Below the pieces are notes generated by a model. The model did not search any database. It had not been told where the DNA came from and was given only the letters and a program-made list of their open reading frames with translations. A stretch of 64,000 bases of DNA. Source: 66-474 sp040388785. GTDB taxonomy: Bacteria; Pseudomonadota; Gammaproteobacteria; Xanthomonadales; Rhodanobacteraceae. The first letter of the stretch is position 1. Each line of letters begins with the position of its first letter. Below, in pieces: positions 8,905-17,644 of this stretch. Position numbers and translations under genes: made by a program. The stretch is taken from NCBI GenBank assembly GCA_040388785.1, contig JAZKBD010000011.1:62001-126000 (forward strand). The letters are read 5' to 3'.

Positions 8905-10206
8905 TCAGACCTTTTCGAGCACCGCGTAGAACATGCCATCCAGGCCGCCTTCGCCCGGCAGGATTTGCCGGCCGGCACCAGCTGCGTGTCCGGCAGCCAG
9001 GTCGCACGAATCGGGTCGCGCATCCGCGTGTGCTTCGAGAAAGGCGCCGACGACGCGCTCGTTTTCTTCGCGCAGCACCGAACAGCTGGCGTAAACCAGC
9101 CGGCCACCGCGCGCCAGCAAGGGCCACAGCGCCGCGAGCAGCCGCGACTGTTCGCGCGCGAGTTGCGCGATGTCGCCCGCGCGGCGGTGCAGCTTGATGT
9201 CGGGATGGCGGCGGATCACGCCGGTGGCGGAGCAGGGCGCGTCCAGCAGGATGCGGTCGAACGGCTGGTGGTCCCACCACTTCGATGGATCGCCCGCGTC
9301 GCCTGTTTGCACGTCGCCGTGCAAACCGAGCCGTTCGAAGTTCGCGCGGATCACGCCGGCACGCCGTGCATCCGCATCGAGCGCGACGAGTTGCAGGTCG
9401 GCGCGCTCCAGCATGTGGCAGGCCTTGCCGCCGGGCGCCGCGCAGGCATCCAGCGCGCGCAAGCCGTCGCGCAGTTCCATGAGGTCGGTGGCGCATTGCG
9501 CGGCGCCGTCCTGCACCGAGAAATGGCCTTCCGCGAAACCGGACAGGCGCGTCACGTCGGTGCTCGCAGCCAGCACGATGCCGTCACGGAGGAAGGCGTG
9601 CGGCTTCGCCTCGATGGCCTTCTGCGCCAGCGCTGCCAGCATCCGCTCGCGCGTCGTGCGCCGCGCATTGATGCGCAGCATGGGCGGCGACGGCGCGTTG
9701 TTCGCGGCGAGGATCGCAGCGACGTGTTCCGGCCAGTCGCGCGCCAGCGCGTCGATCAGCCAGCGCGGATGCGCGCTGCGCGTGACGGCGTCGCGATCGA
9801 GCTGCACGTTGAGGGAATCGCGTTCGCGCGACCAGCGCCGCAGTACCGCATTGGCGAGTTTCGCGAAACCGCCGCGTCCCAGCGCGCGCGTGGCTTCGAC
9901 CGTTGCAGCGACCGCCGCGTGCGGCGGCAGTTGCAGGATTTCCGATTGCGCAAGGCCGAGCACCAGCAACGCGTGCAACACGGGTTCGCGCTTGCGCAGC
10001 GGCTGCTGCAGCAGCCCGTCGAGCGCCTTGTCGAAGCGCAGCCACCAGCGCGCGCCCTCGTTGCAAAGCGCGGTGAGGAAGGCGCGGTCGCGCGGATCGG
10101 CCAGCTTCGATTGCGCCGGCCGTAGCTGTTCGCGCAGGGAATTGCCATGCAGCGCGACCGCCGCGAGGACTTCCGCCGCCAGCGCGCGGGCGTCAGAGGC
10201 AACCAT
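8905..10206 (-). CDS. rsmB: 16S rRNA m5C967 methyltransferase RsmB
   Basis: This enzyme methylates C967 of 16S rRNA with S-adenosylmethionine. The 433-residue product has the expected order: an N-terminal NusB-like RNA-binding domain (about residues 1-140), then the methyltransferase domain with DACAAPGGK (253-261, SAM binding), DAPCSATGV (322-330, motif IV cysteine) and VYASCS (371-376, catalytic cysteine). Length matches the E. coli enzyme. It lies downstream of fmt on the same strand, the usual def-fmt-rsmB order, but a 132-base gap containing an inverted repeat pair separates it from fmt. Confidence 0.95.
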   Translation of the reverse strand: MVASDARALAAEVLAAVALHGNSLREQLRPAQSKLADPRDRAFLTALCNEGARWWLRFDKALDGLLQQPLRKREPVLHALLVLGLAQSEILQLPPHAAVAATVEATRALGRGGFAKLANAVLRRWSRERDSLNVQLDRDAVTRSAHPRWLIDALARDWPEHVAAILAANNAPSPPMLRINARRTTRERMLAALAQKAIEAKPHAFLRDGIVLAASTDVTRLSGFAEGHFSVQDGAAQCATDLMELRDGLRALDACAAPGGKACHMLERADLQLVALDADARRAGVIRANFERLGLHGDVQTGDAGDPSKWWDHQPFDRILLDAPCSATGVIRRHPDIKLHRRAGDIAQLAREQSRLLAALWPLLARGGRLVYASCSVLREENERVVGAFLEAHADARPDSCDLAAGHAAGAGRQILPGEGGLDGMFYAVLEKV

Positions 10207-10232
10207 ATGCAGCAGGTTCGATCGGGAATTTC

Positions 10233-10315
10233 GTCATTCCGGCGCAGGCCGGAATCCATTTGCTGTTGGTTCGCCCTCGAAGATCAAAATGGATCCCGGC
10301 CTGCGCCGGGATGAC
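10233..10315. repeat. inverted pair of interspersed palindromic repeats
   Basis: Two arms face each other between rsmB and fmt. The left arm begins GTCATTCCGGCGCAGG (10233-10261) and the right arm ends CCTGCGCCGGGATGAC (10287-10315). Each arm is palindromic itself, and the two are near reverse complements over 29 bases, so a long hairpin can form. It is related to the ATTCCC-N8-GGGAAT type repeats found in many Proteobacteria (dRS3 in Neisseria). Confidence 0.75.
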
Positions 10316-10338
10316 GACCAAGGCAGTGGATAATGTCT

Positions 10339-11271
10339 TCACCGCCGCAACTCCGGCCGCGCATTCAGATAGTCGACGACCGAAATCACGCGACCGCCCG
10401 CGCGTTGCAATTTCAGAATGCGCAGTACGCCTTCGCCGCAGCCGATGTCGATGCCGTGTCTGGAGGCAAGGACGATCGAGCCGGGACCCGGAATTCGGGA
10501 CTCGGGACTCGGCAAGGCAACGGCACTCCAGACTCTCAGGCGTTCACCCGCGACATCCGCTTCCGCCACCGGCCACGGATCGAACGCGCGGACCTTGCGT
10601 TCGAGTTCGGCCGCGGGTCGCGAGAAATCCAGTTCGGCTTCGGACTTCTCGAGTTTGTGCGCGTAGGTCGCACCGGTTTCGGGCTGCCGTGTTGCCTGCA
10701 AGGTTTCACAGGCGATGATGCGACGCAGACCTTCCGCCAATACGTGCGCGCCCATTCCGGCAAGCCGATCGTGCAGCGTGCCGCCGGTGTCGTCGTCGCG
10801 GATGGCCGTCGATTCCGAAAGCAGCGCGGGCCCGGTGTCGAGTCCCGCTTCCATCTGCATCAGGCACACGCCGGTTTCGGCATCGCCGGCCAGGAGCGCG
10901 CGCTGGATCGGCGCCGCACCGCGCCAGCGCGGCAACAGCGAGGCGTGCACGTTCCAGCAGCCGAGGCGCGGAATCGCCAGTACCTTGCGCGGCAGGATCA
11001 GGCCGTAGGCGATCACCACCATCAGGTCGGGCGCGTAATCGCGCAGGCGCTGTTGTGTCCCGGGTTGCTTCAGGGATTCGGGTTGCTCGACCGGAATGCC
11101 TGCGGCGAGTGCCGCCTGCTTGACCGGGCTTGGCGTCAACTTGCGTCCGCGTCCGGCGGGCCGATCGGGTTGCGTATAGACGGCAATGACGTCGCCCGCT
11201 TCGATGCACGCACGTAACCCCGGCACCGCAAAATCCGGGGTGCCGGCGAACACCAGCCGCAAGCGCGACAC
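10339..11271 (-). CDS. fmt: methionyl-tRNA formyltransferase
   Basis: This enzyme formylates Met-tRNAfMet with 10-formyl-tetrahydrofolate, so that initiation uses fMet. At 310 residues it has the usual length. The N-terminus LRLVFAGTPDFAVPGL and the catalytic stretch NVHASLLPRWRGAAPIQRAL are diagnostic, and the C-terminal OB-like tRNA-binding domain follows (about 205-310). Its start is seven bases after the def stop, so it is co-transcribed with def, the enzyme that later removes the formyl group. Confidence 0.96.
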   Translation of the reverse strand: MSRLRLVFAGTPDFAVPGLRACIEAGDVIAVYTQPDRPAGRGRKLTPSPVKQAALAAGIPVEQPESLKQPGTQQRLRDYAPDLMVVIAYGLILPRKVLAIPRLGCWNVHASLLPRWRGAAPIQRALLAGDAETGVCLMQMEAGLDTGPALLSESTAIRDDDTGGTLHDRLAGMGAHVLAEGLRRIIACETLQATRQPETGATYAHKLEKSEAELDFSRPAAELERKVRAFDPWPVAEADVAGERLRVWSAVALPSPESRIPGPGSIVLASRHGIDIGCGEGVLRILKLQRAGGRVISVVDYLNARPELRR

Positions 11272-11278
11272 GGACGCG

Positions 11279-11782
11279 TCAACCCGCGTGGCGCCGCTGC
11301 TTCTCCAGCTTGCGCAGCAGCAGCGAACGTTTCAGCGGCGACAGGTAATCGACGAACACCTTGCCGACCAGATGATCCATCTCGTGCTGGATGCAAACGG
11401 CGAGCAGGCCATCGGTTTCGAGTTCGAACGTCTTGCCGGTGACGTCCTGCGCGCGCACGCGGATCCACTCCTTGCGTTCCACGTCGGCGAACACGCCCGG
11501 AAACGACAGGCAGCCTTCCTGGCACACCTCGATGCCGCGGGTCTCCAGCAGTTCGGGATTCACGAACACCTGCGGCTCGTCGTGGGCTTCGGACACATCC
11601 AGCACCAGCAGCCGTTTCTGCACGTTCACCTGGGTTGCGGCCAGGCCAATGCCGGGCGCGGCATACATCGTGTGCAGCATGTCGTCAGCCAGCCGTTTCA
11701 GAGCGGCGTCGAACGTCTCGACCTTTTGCGCGGCCAGGCGCAGGCGTGGATCGGGGAATTCGAGGATGTCGAGTTGGGCCAT
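11279..11782 (-). CDS. def: peptide deformylase
   Basis: This metalloenzyme removes the N-formyl group from nascent proteins. The 167-residue product has all three motifs: GIGLAATQV (44-52), EGCLSFPG (89-96, metal ligand Cys91) and QHEMDHL (132-138, ligands His133 and His137 with catalytic Glu134). It is first in the def-fmt pair and divergent from the LysM gene at 11979, a layout common in Xanthomonadales and other gammaproteobacteria. Confidence 0.97.
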   Translation of the reverse strand: MAQLDILEFPDPRLRLAAQKVETFDAALKRLADDMLHTMYAAPGIGLAATQVNVQKRLLVLDVSEAHDEPQVFVNPELLETRGIEVCQEGCLSFPGVFADVERKEWIRVRAQDVTGKTFELETDGLLAVCIQHEMDHLVGKVFVDYLSPLKRSLLLRKLEKQRRHAG

Positions 11783-11913
11783 GACGGAATGCGGAACCGG
11801 GGAACAGGGGCTAGATGGGGACGGCCGGGGCCATTTTCAGCCCGCATAGCCTAGCAGCGGGGCGGACTTTCCCGCGGTTTCGAACACCCCGTCACCAAAC
11901 GTGAAGTTTTTGC

Positions 11914-11941
11914 TTGCCGACGCCGACCTTTCGGGTACACT
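11914..11941 (+). promoter_or_regulatory. sigma70-like promoter of the LysM gene
   Basis: TTGCCG (11914-11919) and TACACT (11936-11941) are 16 bases apart in the divergent gap between def and the LysM gene. The -10 box matches four of six consensus bases and lies about 37 bases before the ATG. Judged by eye. Confidence 0.45.
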
Positions 11942-11978
11942 CGGCTGAAATCCGTGGGGGATCGGGGGATTGCCGGTC

Positions 11979-13097
11979 ATGTTTAAGAAACTGCTTGCGC
12001 TGAGCGCGGGTTTGTTGATCACATTCGGCGCATACGCAGCTGGAGCCCAGCTGCGCGCCGATCACCCGCACACCTACGTGGTCAAGAAAGGCGACACGCT
12101 GTGGAGCATCTCGGCGCGTTTCCTCACGAAGCCATGGTTGTGGCCTGAAATCTGGGATGTCAACCAGCAGGTCTACAATCCGCATCGCATCTATCCGGGC
12201 GACGTGCTGGACCTCGACGTGAATGGCTTGCGCGTGACCAAGCGCGCCACGGTCGAAGCCAATCCAATCCCGACGGTGCCGCTGTCCGCGATCGAGCCGT
12301 TCCTCAAGGATTTCCGCGTGCTCACGGCGGCGCAGGTGCAGCAGACGCCCTATGTGGTGGCGGTCGAGGAAAACGAACCGCGCGCCACCGAAGGCATGAA
12401 CCTGTACGTGCGCAACCTGCCCGCGGCGACGATCGGGCAGCGCTTCGCGATCGTGCGTCCGACCCACGTGTTCCGCCAGTTCAACGACGGCGGGCGGATC
12501 GATGACGTCGGCCATCTGCTCAACAGCAACGTGGATCTCGCGCCGGGTCCGTGGCAGGAAGATTTCCGCAACGATGGCCACTTCGGCCGCGGCAATGAAA
12601 TCGGCACCGAGGTGCGCGTGATCGGCACCGCGCAGGTGCTGAAGAACGGCGATCCGGCCACGCTGCTGCTCACCAACGCGCGCATGGAAATCCGCGCGGG
12701 CGACCGTTTGATGCCGGTCGACGACACGCCGTACGACTTCACCTACTATCCGCATCCGCCGCGCAATGCCCCGGCCGACGCCTACATCATGGCGCTGTCC
12801 AACGGCTACGACGGCATCTCCGTGCAAGGCCCGATGGACGTGGTGGCACTCAACGTCGGCAGCGATGACGGCGTCGACAACGGCACCACCTTCGCGATCT
12901 ACCAGCCTGGAGAAACCGTGACTGACCTGGTGCAGGGCAACACCACGCGCCGCGAGTTCGGTCCGAAGGTCAAGCTGCCCAGCGAGTTCGTGGGCCACCT
13001 GATGGTGTTCCGCACCTTCGCGCATGTGAGCTACGGGCTGGTGATGGACGGCATTCGTCCGGTGAGGGTCGGCGATACGTTGCAAGCGCCGCAGTAA
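11979..13097 (+). CDS. LysM-domain periplasmic protein
   Basis: A 372-residue exported protein with an N-terminal signal peptide (MFKKLLALSAGLLITFGAYA). A LysM peptidoglycan-binding domain follows (about 32-80; core HTYVVKKGDTLWSISARFL and NPHRIYPGDVLDL). The remaining 290 residues carry no motif I recognise. The start is ATG 11979, preceded by a G-rich stretch; an in-frame TTG at 11970 is less likely. LysM proteins of this type regularly stand next to dprA and opposite def-fmt in this group. A role at the cell wall is likely, but enzymatic activity is not evident. Transcription appears to end at the hairpin at 13122-13153. Confidence 0.85.
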   Translation: MFKKLLALSAGLLITFGAYAAGAQLRADHPHTYVVKKGDTLWSISARFLTKPWLWPEIWDVNQQVYNPHRIYPGDVLDLDVNGLRVTKRATVEANPIPTVPLSAIEPFLKDFRVLTAAQVQQTPYVVAVEENEPRATEGMNLYVRNLPAATIGQRFAIVRPTHVFRQFNDGGRIDDVGHLLNSNVDLAPGPWQEDFRNDGHFGRGNEIGTEVRVIGTAQVLKNGDPATLLLTNARMEIRAGDRLMPVDDTPYDFTYYPHPPRNAPADAYIMALSNGYDGISVQGPMDVVALNVGSDDGVDNGTTFAIYQPGETVTDLVQGNTTRREFGPKVKLPSEFVGHLMVFRTFAHVSYGLVMDGIRPVRVGDTLQAPQ

Positions 13098-13121
13098 GCG
13101 GCATCGGGAGATTCCTACACG

Positions 13122-13153
13122 ACGGCGCGGTCCAGACCGCGCCGTTTGTTTTT
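13122..13153 (+). terminator. rho-independent terminator
   Basis: A perfect 10-base-pair stem, ACGGCGCGGT (13122-13131) against ACCGCGCCGT (13136-13145), with a 4-base loop, followed by TTGTTTTT. It sits 25 bases after the LysM stop and before dprA. Confidence 0.88.
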
Positions 13154-13176
13154 GCGGCAGCCCTACACTTGCCGGC

Positions 13177-14316
13177 ATGACCGACGATGATGAACTGCTC
13201 GCCTGGCTGACCTTGCTGCGCGCGCCCGGCTTGGGCGGCGCAGGCCTGCGCGCCTTGTTGCAGCGCGCGGGGTCGGCGCGGGCGATTTGCCGCGATGCCC
13301 GCAAACTGCGCGCGGCCGGACTCGAACCCGCCGCATTGGAATGGATCGTCCATCCCGAAACCGCGCGCCTGGATGCCGACCTGGCATGGCTGGCGCAGCC
13401 CGGCCATCGCCTGCTGCATTGCGACGAGGTCGATTTCCCGCCGCAACTCGAAACGATTCCGCAGCCGCCCGCAGCGTTGTTCGCCGCGGGCGATCCGGCC
13501 GTACTGCTGGCGCCGCAAATCGCGATCGTCGGCGCCCGCAGCGCCACCGCACAAGGCCTGGCCAATGCACGCGACTTCGCGCGCACCTTGAGCCGCGCAG
13601 GTCTCACCGTCACCAGTGGCATGGCCGACGGCATCGACGGCGCGGCCCACACCGCGGCACTCGATGCGGGTGGCCAGACCGTGGCCGTGGTCGGCACGGG
13701 ACCCGACGTGGTCTATCCGCGCAAGCATCGCGACCTGGCGGCCCGTATCGTCCAGCAGGGCGCGATCGTCAGCGAGTTTCCGCCCGGCACCGAAGCGCGC
13801 CCCGATCACTTCCCGCGCCGCAACCGCCTGATCGCCGGGCTTTCGCTGGGTACGCTGGTGGTGGAAGCGGGTTTGCAATCGGGCTCGCTGATCACCGCGC
13901 GGCTGGCGGCGGAAGCAGGTCGCGAGGTGTTCGCGTTGCCGGGCTCCATCCACAATCCATTGGCCAAGGGCTGCCATCGCCTGATCCGGGATGGCGCGCG
14001 ACTGGTCGAAACGGCCGCCGAGGTGATCGAAGCCCTGGCGCCGGCCGCGCAGGCCCAGGGTGCCGGGTTGCGCGCGCGCCTGGAAGCCGACGGGGAGGAG
14101 GCAGATCCAGGTTCCGATGCCAGAACGCAAGATCCTGATTACGTGAAACTTCTTACCACATTGGGGGATGTCCCGGCCTCGCTGGACGAACTTGCCGATC
14201 GTACCGGGCTGACGCCCGCGGCGCTGTCCTCGATGCTGCTATTGCTGGAGCTGGAAGGGGTGGTCGCGCCGTCCGTGAACGGCCGCTGGCAGCGCATCGT
14301 CACCGGCAAAGCTTGA
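13177..14316 (+). CDS. dprA: DNA processing protein DprA
   Basis: DprA (Smf) binds incoming single-stranded DNA and loads RecA during natural transformation. The product has 379 residues: an N-terminal SAM-like region, then the Rossmann-fold domain (about 105-310) with AIVGARSAT, TSGMADGIDGAAH, VVGTGPDVVYP, FPRRNRLIAGLS and SGSLITARLA, and a C-terminal winged-helix domain (about 315-375) after a charged linker. The terminator upstream means it needs its own promoter, which I cannot place with confidence. It supports, but does not prove, natural competence. Confidence 0.95.
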   Translation: MTDDDELLAWLTLLRAPGLGGAGLRALLQRAGSARAICRDARKLRAAGLEPAALEWIVHPETARLDADLAWLAQPGHRLLHCDEVDFPPQLETIPQPPAALFAAGDPAVLLAPQIAIVGARSATAQGLANARDFARTLSRAGLTVTSGMADGIDGAAHTAALDAGGQTVAVVGTGPDVVYPRKHRDLAARIVQQGAIVSEFPPGTEARPDHFPRRNRLIAGLSLGTLVVEAGLQSGSLITARLAAEAGREVFALPGSIHNPLAKGCHRLIRDGARLVETAAEVIEALAPAAQAQGAGLRARLEADGEEADPGSDARTQDPDYVKLLTTLGDVPASLDELADRTGLTPAALSSMLLLLELEGVVAPSVNGRWQRIVTGKA

Positions 14317-14387
14317 CACGCCTACCCCGCGCATGTGTTCACTATATACAGGGGCGGACCCAAGCCGCCCACGGATAACGTCCAGAC

Positions 14388-16904
14388 ATGGCCAAGAACC
14401 TGCTCATCGTCGAGTCGCCCGCCAAGGCCAAGACGATCAACAAATACCTCGGCGACGATTTCAAGGTGCTGGCGTCGTACGGTCACGTCCGCGACCTGGT
14501 GCCGAAGGAAGGCGCGGTCGATCCCGACCACGACTTCAGGATGGACTACGCGCTGATCGACAAGAACATCAAGCACGTGGATGAGATCGCCAAGGCGGCC
14601 AAGGTCGCCGAGTCGATCTATCTGGCCACCGACCTGGATCGCGAAGGCGAGGCGATCAGCTGGCACATCAGCGAGATCCTGAAAGAACGCGGGTTGCTGA
14701 AGGACAAGGAAACCCACCGCGTGGTGTTTTCCGAAATCACGCCGCGCGCCATCAAGGAAGCCGTTGCGCATCCGCGCAAACTGTCGCACGACATGGTCGA
14801 CGCCCAGCAGGCGCGCCGCGCGCTGGATTACCTGGTCGGCTTCAACCTGTCGCCGGTGCTGTGGCGCAAGGTCCAGCGCGGGTTGTCGGCCGGGCGCGTG
14901 CAGTCGCCGGCGTTGCGGATGATCGTCGAGCGCGAGGAAGAGATCGAAGCTTTCGTGCCGCGCGAATACTGGTCGGTCGAGGCGAAGCTCGCGCACAAGG
15001 ACGGCGAATTCACGGCGCGGCTGGTGAAGCTCGGCGGCAAGAAATTCGAGCAGTTCGATCTCACCAACGCCAGCGACGCCCACGCGGCGCGCGACTCGCT
15101 GTTGAAAGCCGCGGGCGGGAAACTCGTCGTCGGCGATATCCAGTCGAAACAGCGCCAGCGTCGTCCCGCGGCGCCGTTCACCACGTCCACGCTGCAGCAG
15201 GAAGCCGCGCGCAAGCTTGGCATGGCGACCTCGCGCACCATGCGCATCGCGCAGGGCCTGTACGAAGGTGTCAGCCTGGGCGGCGAGGGCAATGTCGGCC
15301 TGATCACCTACATGCGTACCGACTCGACGCATCTTTCCGGCGAAGCGATCGGCGAGTTGCGCCAGACCATCGAGCGCGAGTTCGGCAAGCAGGGCCTGCC
15401 CGAGCACGCGATGGTCTACAAGACCAAGTCCAAGAATGCGCAGGAAGCGCACGAGGCGATCCGTCCGACTTCCGCGTTGCGCACGCCGAAATCCGTCGCG
15501 GCGTATCTCGCGCCCGACCAGTTGAAGCTGTACGAGCTGGTCTGGAAACGCGCGGTGGCCTGCCAGATGAAGCCGGCGACGCTCAACACGGTGTCGGTGG
15601 AGTTTCCCTGCGGCCATGACGCCGGCTTCCGCGCCACCGGTACCACGGTGGTCGATCCGGGTTTCCTCGCGGTCTACGAAGAAGGCCGCGACGCCAAATC
15701 GGACGAAGACGAGGAGGCGCGCAAGCTGCCCGCGCTGGACAAAGGCGAAGCCGTGCCGCTCACCGACATCGCGACCGACCAGCACTTCACCGAGCCGCCG
15801 CCGCGTTATTCCGAAGCCTCGCTGGTCAAGACGCTGGAGGAATACGGCATCGGCCGGCCATCGACGTACGCCAGCATCATCCAGACGCTGCTGTCGCGCG
15901 AATACGTGATCCTCGATTCGCGCCGCTTCAAGCCGACCGACGTGGGCCGCGCGGTCGCCAAGTTCCTCACCGCGCACTTCACGCAGTACGTCGACTACGA
16001 CTTCACCGCGAAACTCGAGGACGAACTCGATGCCGTCAGCCGCGGCGAGGAGGAATGGCGTCCGCTGATGGCCGGGTTCTGGAAACCGTTCAAGGCGCTG
16101 GTGGACGACAAGATGGAATCGGTCGATCGCAGCGAGGCAACCGGCGCGCGCCTGCTCGGCGACGATCCCAAGACCGGCAAGCCCGTCTCGGTGCGGCTCG
16201 GCCGCTACGGGCCATACGCCGCGCTCGGCGACAAGGACAAGGACGACGAGAAACTGAAATTCGCATCGCTCTTGCCCGGCCAGAGCATGCACACCATCAC
16301 GCTGGAAGAGGCGCTGGAACTTTTCAAGCTGCCGCGCCACCTCGGTGCGGATGGCGATGGCGAGGAGATTTCCGCCGGCATGGGCCGCTTCGGTCCATTC
16401 GTGAAAAAGGGCGAGCTGTACGCCTCGATCAAGGACGGCGAGAGCGCCTACACCATCACGCTGGAACGCGCGAAGGAATTGATTCGCGAGAAGCAGGAAT
16501 TGATCGCCAATCGCGTGATCGCCGATTTCGGCGACGGCATCGAGGTGTTGAACGGTCGCTACGGCCCTTACATCACGGATGGCGAGAAGAACGCGAAGAT
16601 TCCCAAGGATCGCGACCCCAAATCGCTGACGCACGCCGAATGCAAGGCGCTGATCGAAGCGGCGCCGGTGCGGCGCGGGCGCGGCGCGTTCAAGAAAGCG
16701 GCGGCGAAGAAAACCGCGGAGAAGCAAGCGCCCGCGAAAAAAGCCACTGCAAAAAAGGCCATGGCAAAAAAGGCCGCGAAGAAATCCGCGACCAGGAAAT
16801 CCGCCGCGAAAAAAGCCGCAGCGAGGAAAACCGCGGCAAAGAAAAAGGCGAGCGCAAAAACAGCCACGCCAGCCGAACCGGACACGCCGCCCTTCGACGT
16901 CTGA
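14388..16904 (+). CDS. topA: DNA topoisomerase I with lysine-rich tail
   Basis: Type IA topoisomerase relaxing negative supercoils. In the 838-residue product the Toprim domain comes first (LLIVESPAKAKTI 5-17; ATDLDREGEAISW 80-92 with the acidic metal triad). The catalytic block GLITYMRTDS (304-313) has nucleophile Tyr308. Instead of the C4 zinc fingers of E. coli TopA, the C-terminal third holds repeated modules around LGRYGPYAALG, MGRFGPFVKKG and NGRYGPYITDG, of the kind described in actinobacterial enzymes. The last 75 residues are a Lys/Ala tail rich in AKK, probably binding DNA. The start is ATG 14388. It is 71 bases after dprA, a common neighbour. Confidence 0.96.
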   Translation: MAKNLLIVESPAKAKTINKYLGDDFKVLASYGHVRDLVPKEGAVDPDHDFRMDYALIDKNIKHVDEIAKAAKVAESIYLATDLDREGEAISWHISEILKERGLLKDKETHRVVFSEITPRAIKEAVAHPRKLSHDMVDAQQARRALDYLVGFNLSPVLWRKVQRGLSAGRVQSPALRMIVEREEEIEAFVPREYWSVEAKLAHKDGEFTARLVKLGGKKFEQFDLTNASDAHAARDSLLKAAGGKLVVGDIQSKQRQRRPAAPFTTSTLQQEAARKLGMATSRTMRIAQGLYEGVSLGGEGNVGLITYMRTDSTHLSGEAIGELRQTIEREFGKQGLPEHAMVYKTKSKNAQEAHEAIRPTSALRTPKSVAAYLAPDQLKLYELVWKRAVACQMKPATLNTVSVEFPCGHDAGFRATGTTVVDPGFLAVYEEGRDAKSDEDEEARKLPALDKGEAVPLTDIATDQHFTEPPPRYSEASLVKTLEEYGIGRPSTYASIIQTLLSREYVILDSRRFKPTDVGRAVAKFLTAHFTQYVDYDFTAKLEDELDAVSRGEEEWRPLMAGFWKPFKALVDDKMESVDRSEATGARLLGDDPKTGKPVSVRLGRYGPYAALGDKDKDDEKLKFASLLPGQSMHTITLEEALELFKLPRHLGADGDGEEISAGMGRFGPFVKKGELYASIKDGESAYTITLERAKELIREKQELIANRVIADFGDGIEVLNGRYGPYITDGEKNAKIPKDRDPKSLTHAECKALIEAAPVRRGRGAFKKAAAKKTAEKQAPAKKATAKKAMAKKAAKKSATRKSAAKKAAARKTAAKKKASAKTATPAEPDTPPFDV

Positions 16905-16912
16905 GCTTTTCT

Positions 16913-17036
16913 CCCTCTCCCCAAGCGGTTTCATCGCTTGGGGGAGAGGGTCGGGGTGAGGGGGCCTTGTGCAAGTTGCGCCCAAGCCCCCTCACCCTAC
17001 CCTCTCCCCCGACAAGGAGCCGGTCGGGGGAGAGGG
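16913..17036. repeat. composite REP-like inverted repeat (copy 1)
   Basis: Two hairpins face each other between topA and tsaC. They are CCCTCTCCCCAAGCG/CGCTTGGGGGAGAGGG (16913-16950) and CCCTCTCCCCCGA/TCGGGGGAGAGGG (17001-17036). Their inner flanks, GGGGTGAGGGGG and CCCCCTCACCC, are also complementary. Copies with the same parts lie at 39308-39528 and 54221-54393. The first hairpin is eight bases after the topA stop and could limit read-through. Confidence 0.8.
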
Positions 17037-17062
17037 TTTAATGCAAGCTGCCCGAGTGAACG

Positions 17063-17626
17063 ATGCTGTATTTCAATTCCGATCAAATCGAAGCCGCCGC
17101 TGCACTGCTGCGCAGCGGTGGCGTGCTCGCGTATCCCACCGAAGGCGTGTACGGAGTCGGTTGCGACCCCGACGACCGCGCGGCTTTCGAAAAGATCTTC
17201 GCGATGAAGCGACGCGCACCCGAGCAGGGCGTGTTGCTGATCGCCGCCGACATCGCGCAAGTGCGGGATTGGGTCGGCGACGCGCCCGAATCGGCGTGGC
17301 AACGCGCGCGCGCGGCGTGGCCCGGTGCGCACACCTTCATCTTCCCGCGCTCGCCGCGCGTGCCGGAATGGATTGCGGGCGGACATGCGGGCGTCGCGCT
17401 GCGCGTCACCGCGCATGCGCCAGCGGTCGCGCTGTGCCGCGCCTTCGGGGGCCCGATCGTTTCCACCAGCGCCAACCGCCACGGCGAGCCGCCCGCGCGC
17501 AACGCCGCCGACGTCCATGCGATCTTCGGCGACGAGCCCGACGGCGTGCTGGACGCGCCGCTGGGCGGCCTCGACAAGCCCACGCCGATCACCGACGCGG
17601 TGACCGGCGCTATCATCCGCACCTGA
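17063..17626 (+). CDS. tsaC: threonylcarbamoyl-AMP synthase TsaC
   Basis: This enzyme makes threonylcarbamoyl-AMP from threonine, bicarbonate and ATP for the t6A modification of tRNAs that read ANN codons. The 187-residue product has the YrdC/Sua5 fold. GGVLAYPTEGVYGVGCDP is the nucleotide and substrate pocket and PIVSTSANRHGEPPA the second conserved block. Length equals the short YrdC (TsaC) form without a Sua5 domain. It lies in the frequent dprA-topA-tsaC order and is followed 18 bases later by an acyl synthetase gene. Confidence 0.93.
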   Translation: MLYFNSDQIEAAAALLRSGGVLAYPTEGVYGVGCDPDDRAAFEKIFAMKRRAPEQGVLLIAADIAQVRDWVGDAPESAWQRARAAWPGAHTFIFPRSPRVPEWIAGGHAGVALRVTAHAPAVALCRAFGGPIVSTSANRHGEPPARNAADVHAIFGDEPDGVLDAPLGGLDKPTPITDAVTGAIIRT

Positions 17627-17644
17627 GGAACTGGGGAGTTTCCT

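Noticed and set aside
11892..13697. Open frame of 601 codons antisense to the LysM gene and dprA
   Set aside because: Low-complexity Ala/Arg sequence across a terminator and two real genes; no domain.
14313..14348. TTGACA and TATATA as a topA promoter
   Set aside because: The boxes are 24 bases apart, too far for sigma70. Either may belong to a promoter with another partner, but none was found at 16-18 bases.
14322..16985. Open frame of 887 codons antisense to topA
   Set aside because: It mirrors a conserved gene over its full length, its sequence is Arg/His-rich with no domain, and the Phe-rich N-terminal part is simply the complement of the Lys/Ala tail codons. High-GC DNA gives such frames.
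16913..17036. CRISPR array or transposon ends
   Set aside because: Inverted, not direct, repeats with no regular spacers, and no transposase gene nearby; better explained as REP/BIME-type elements.
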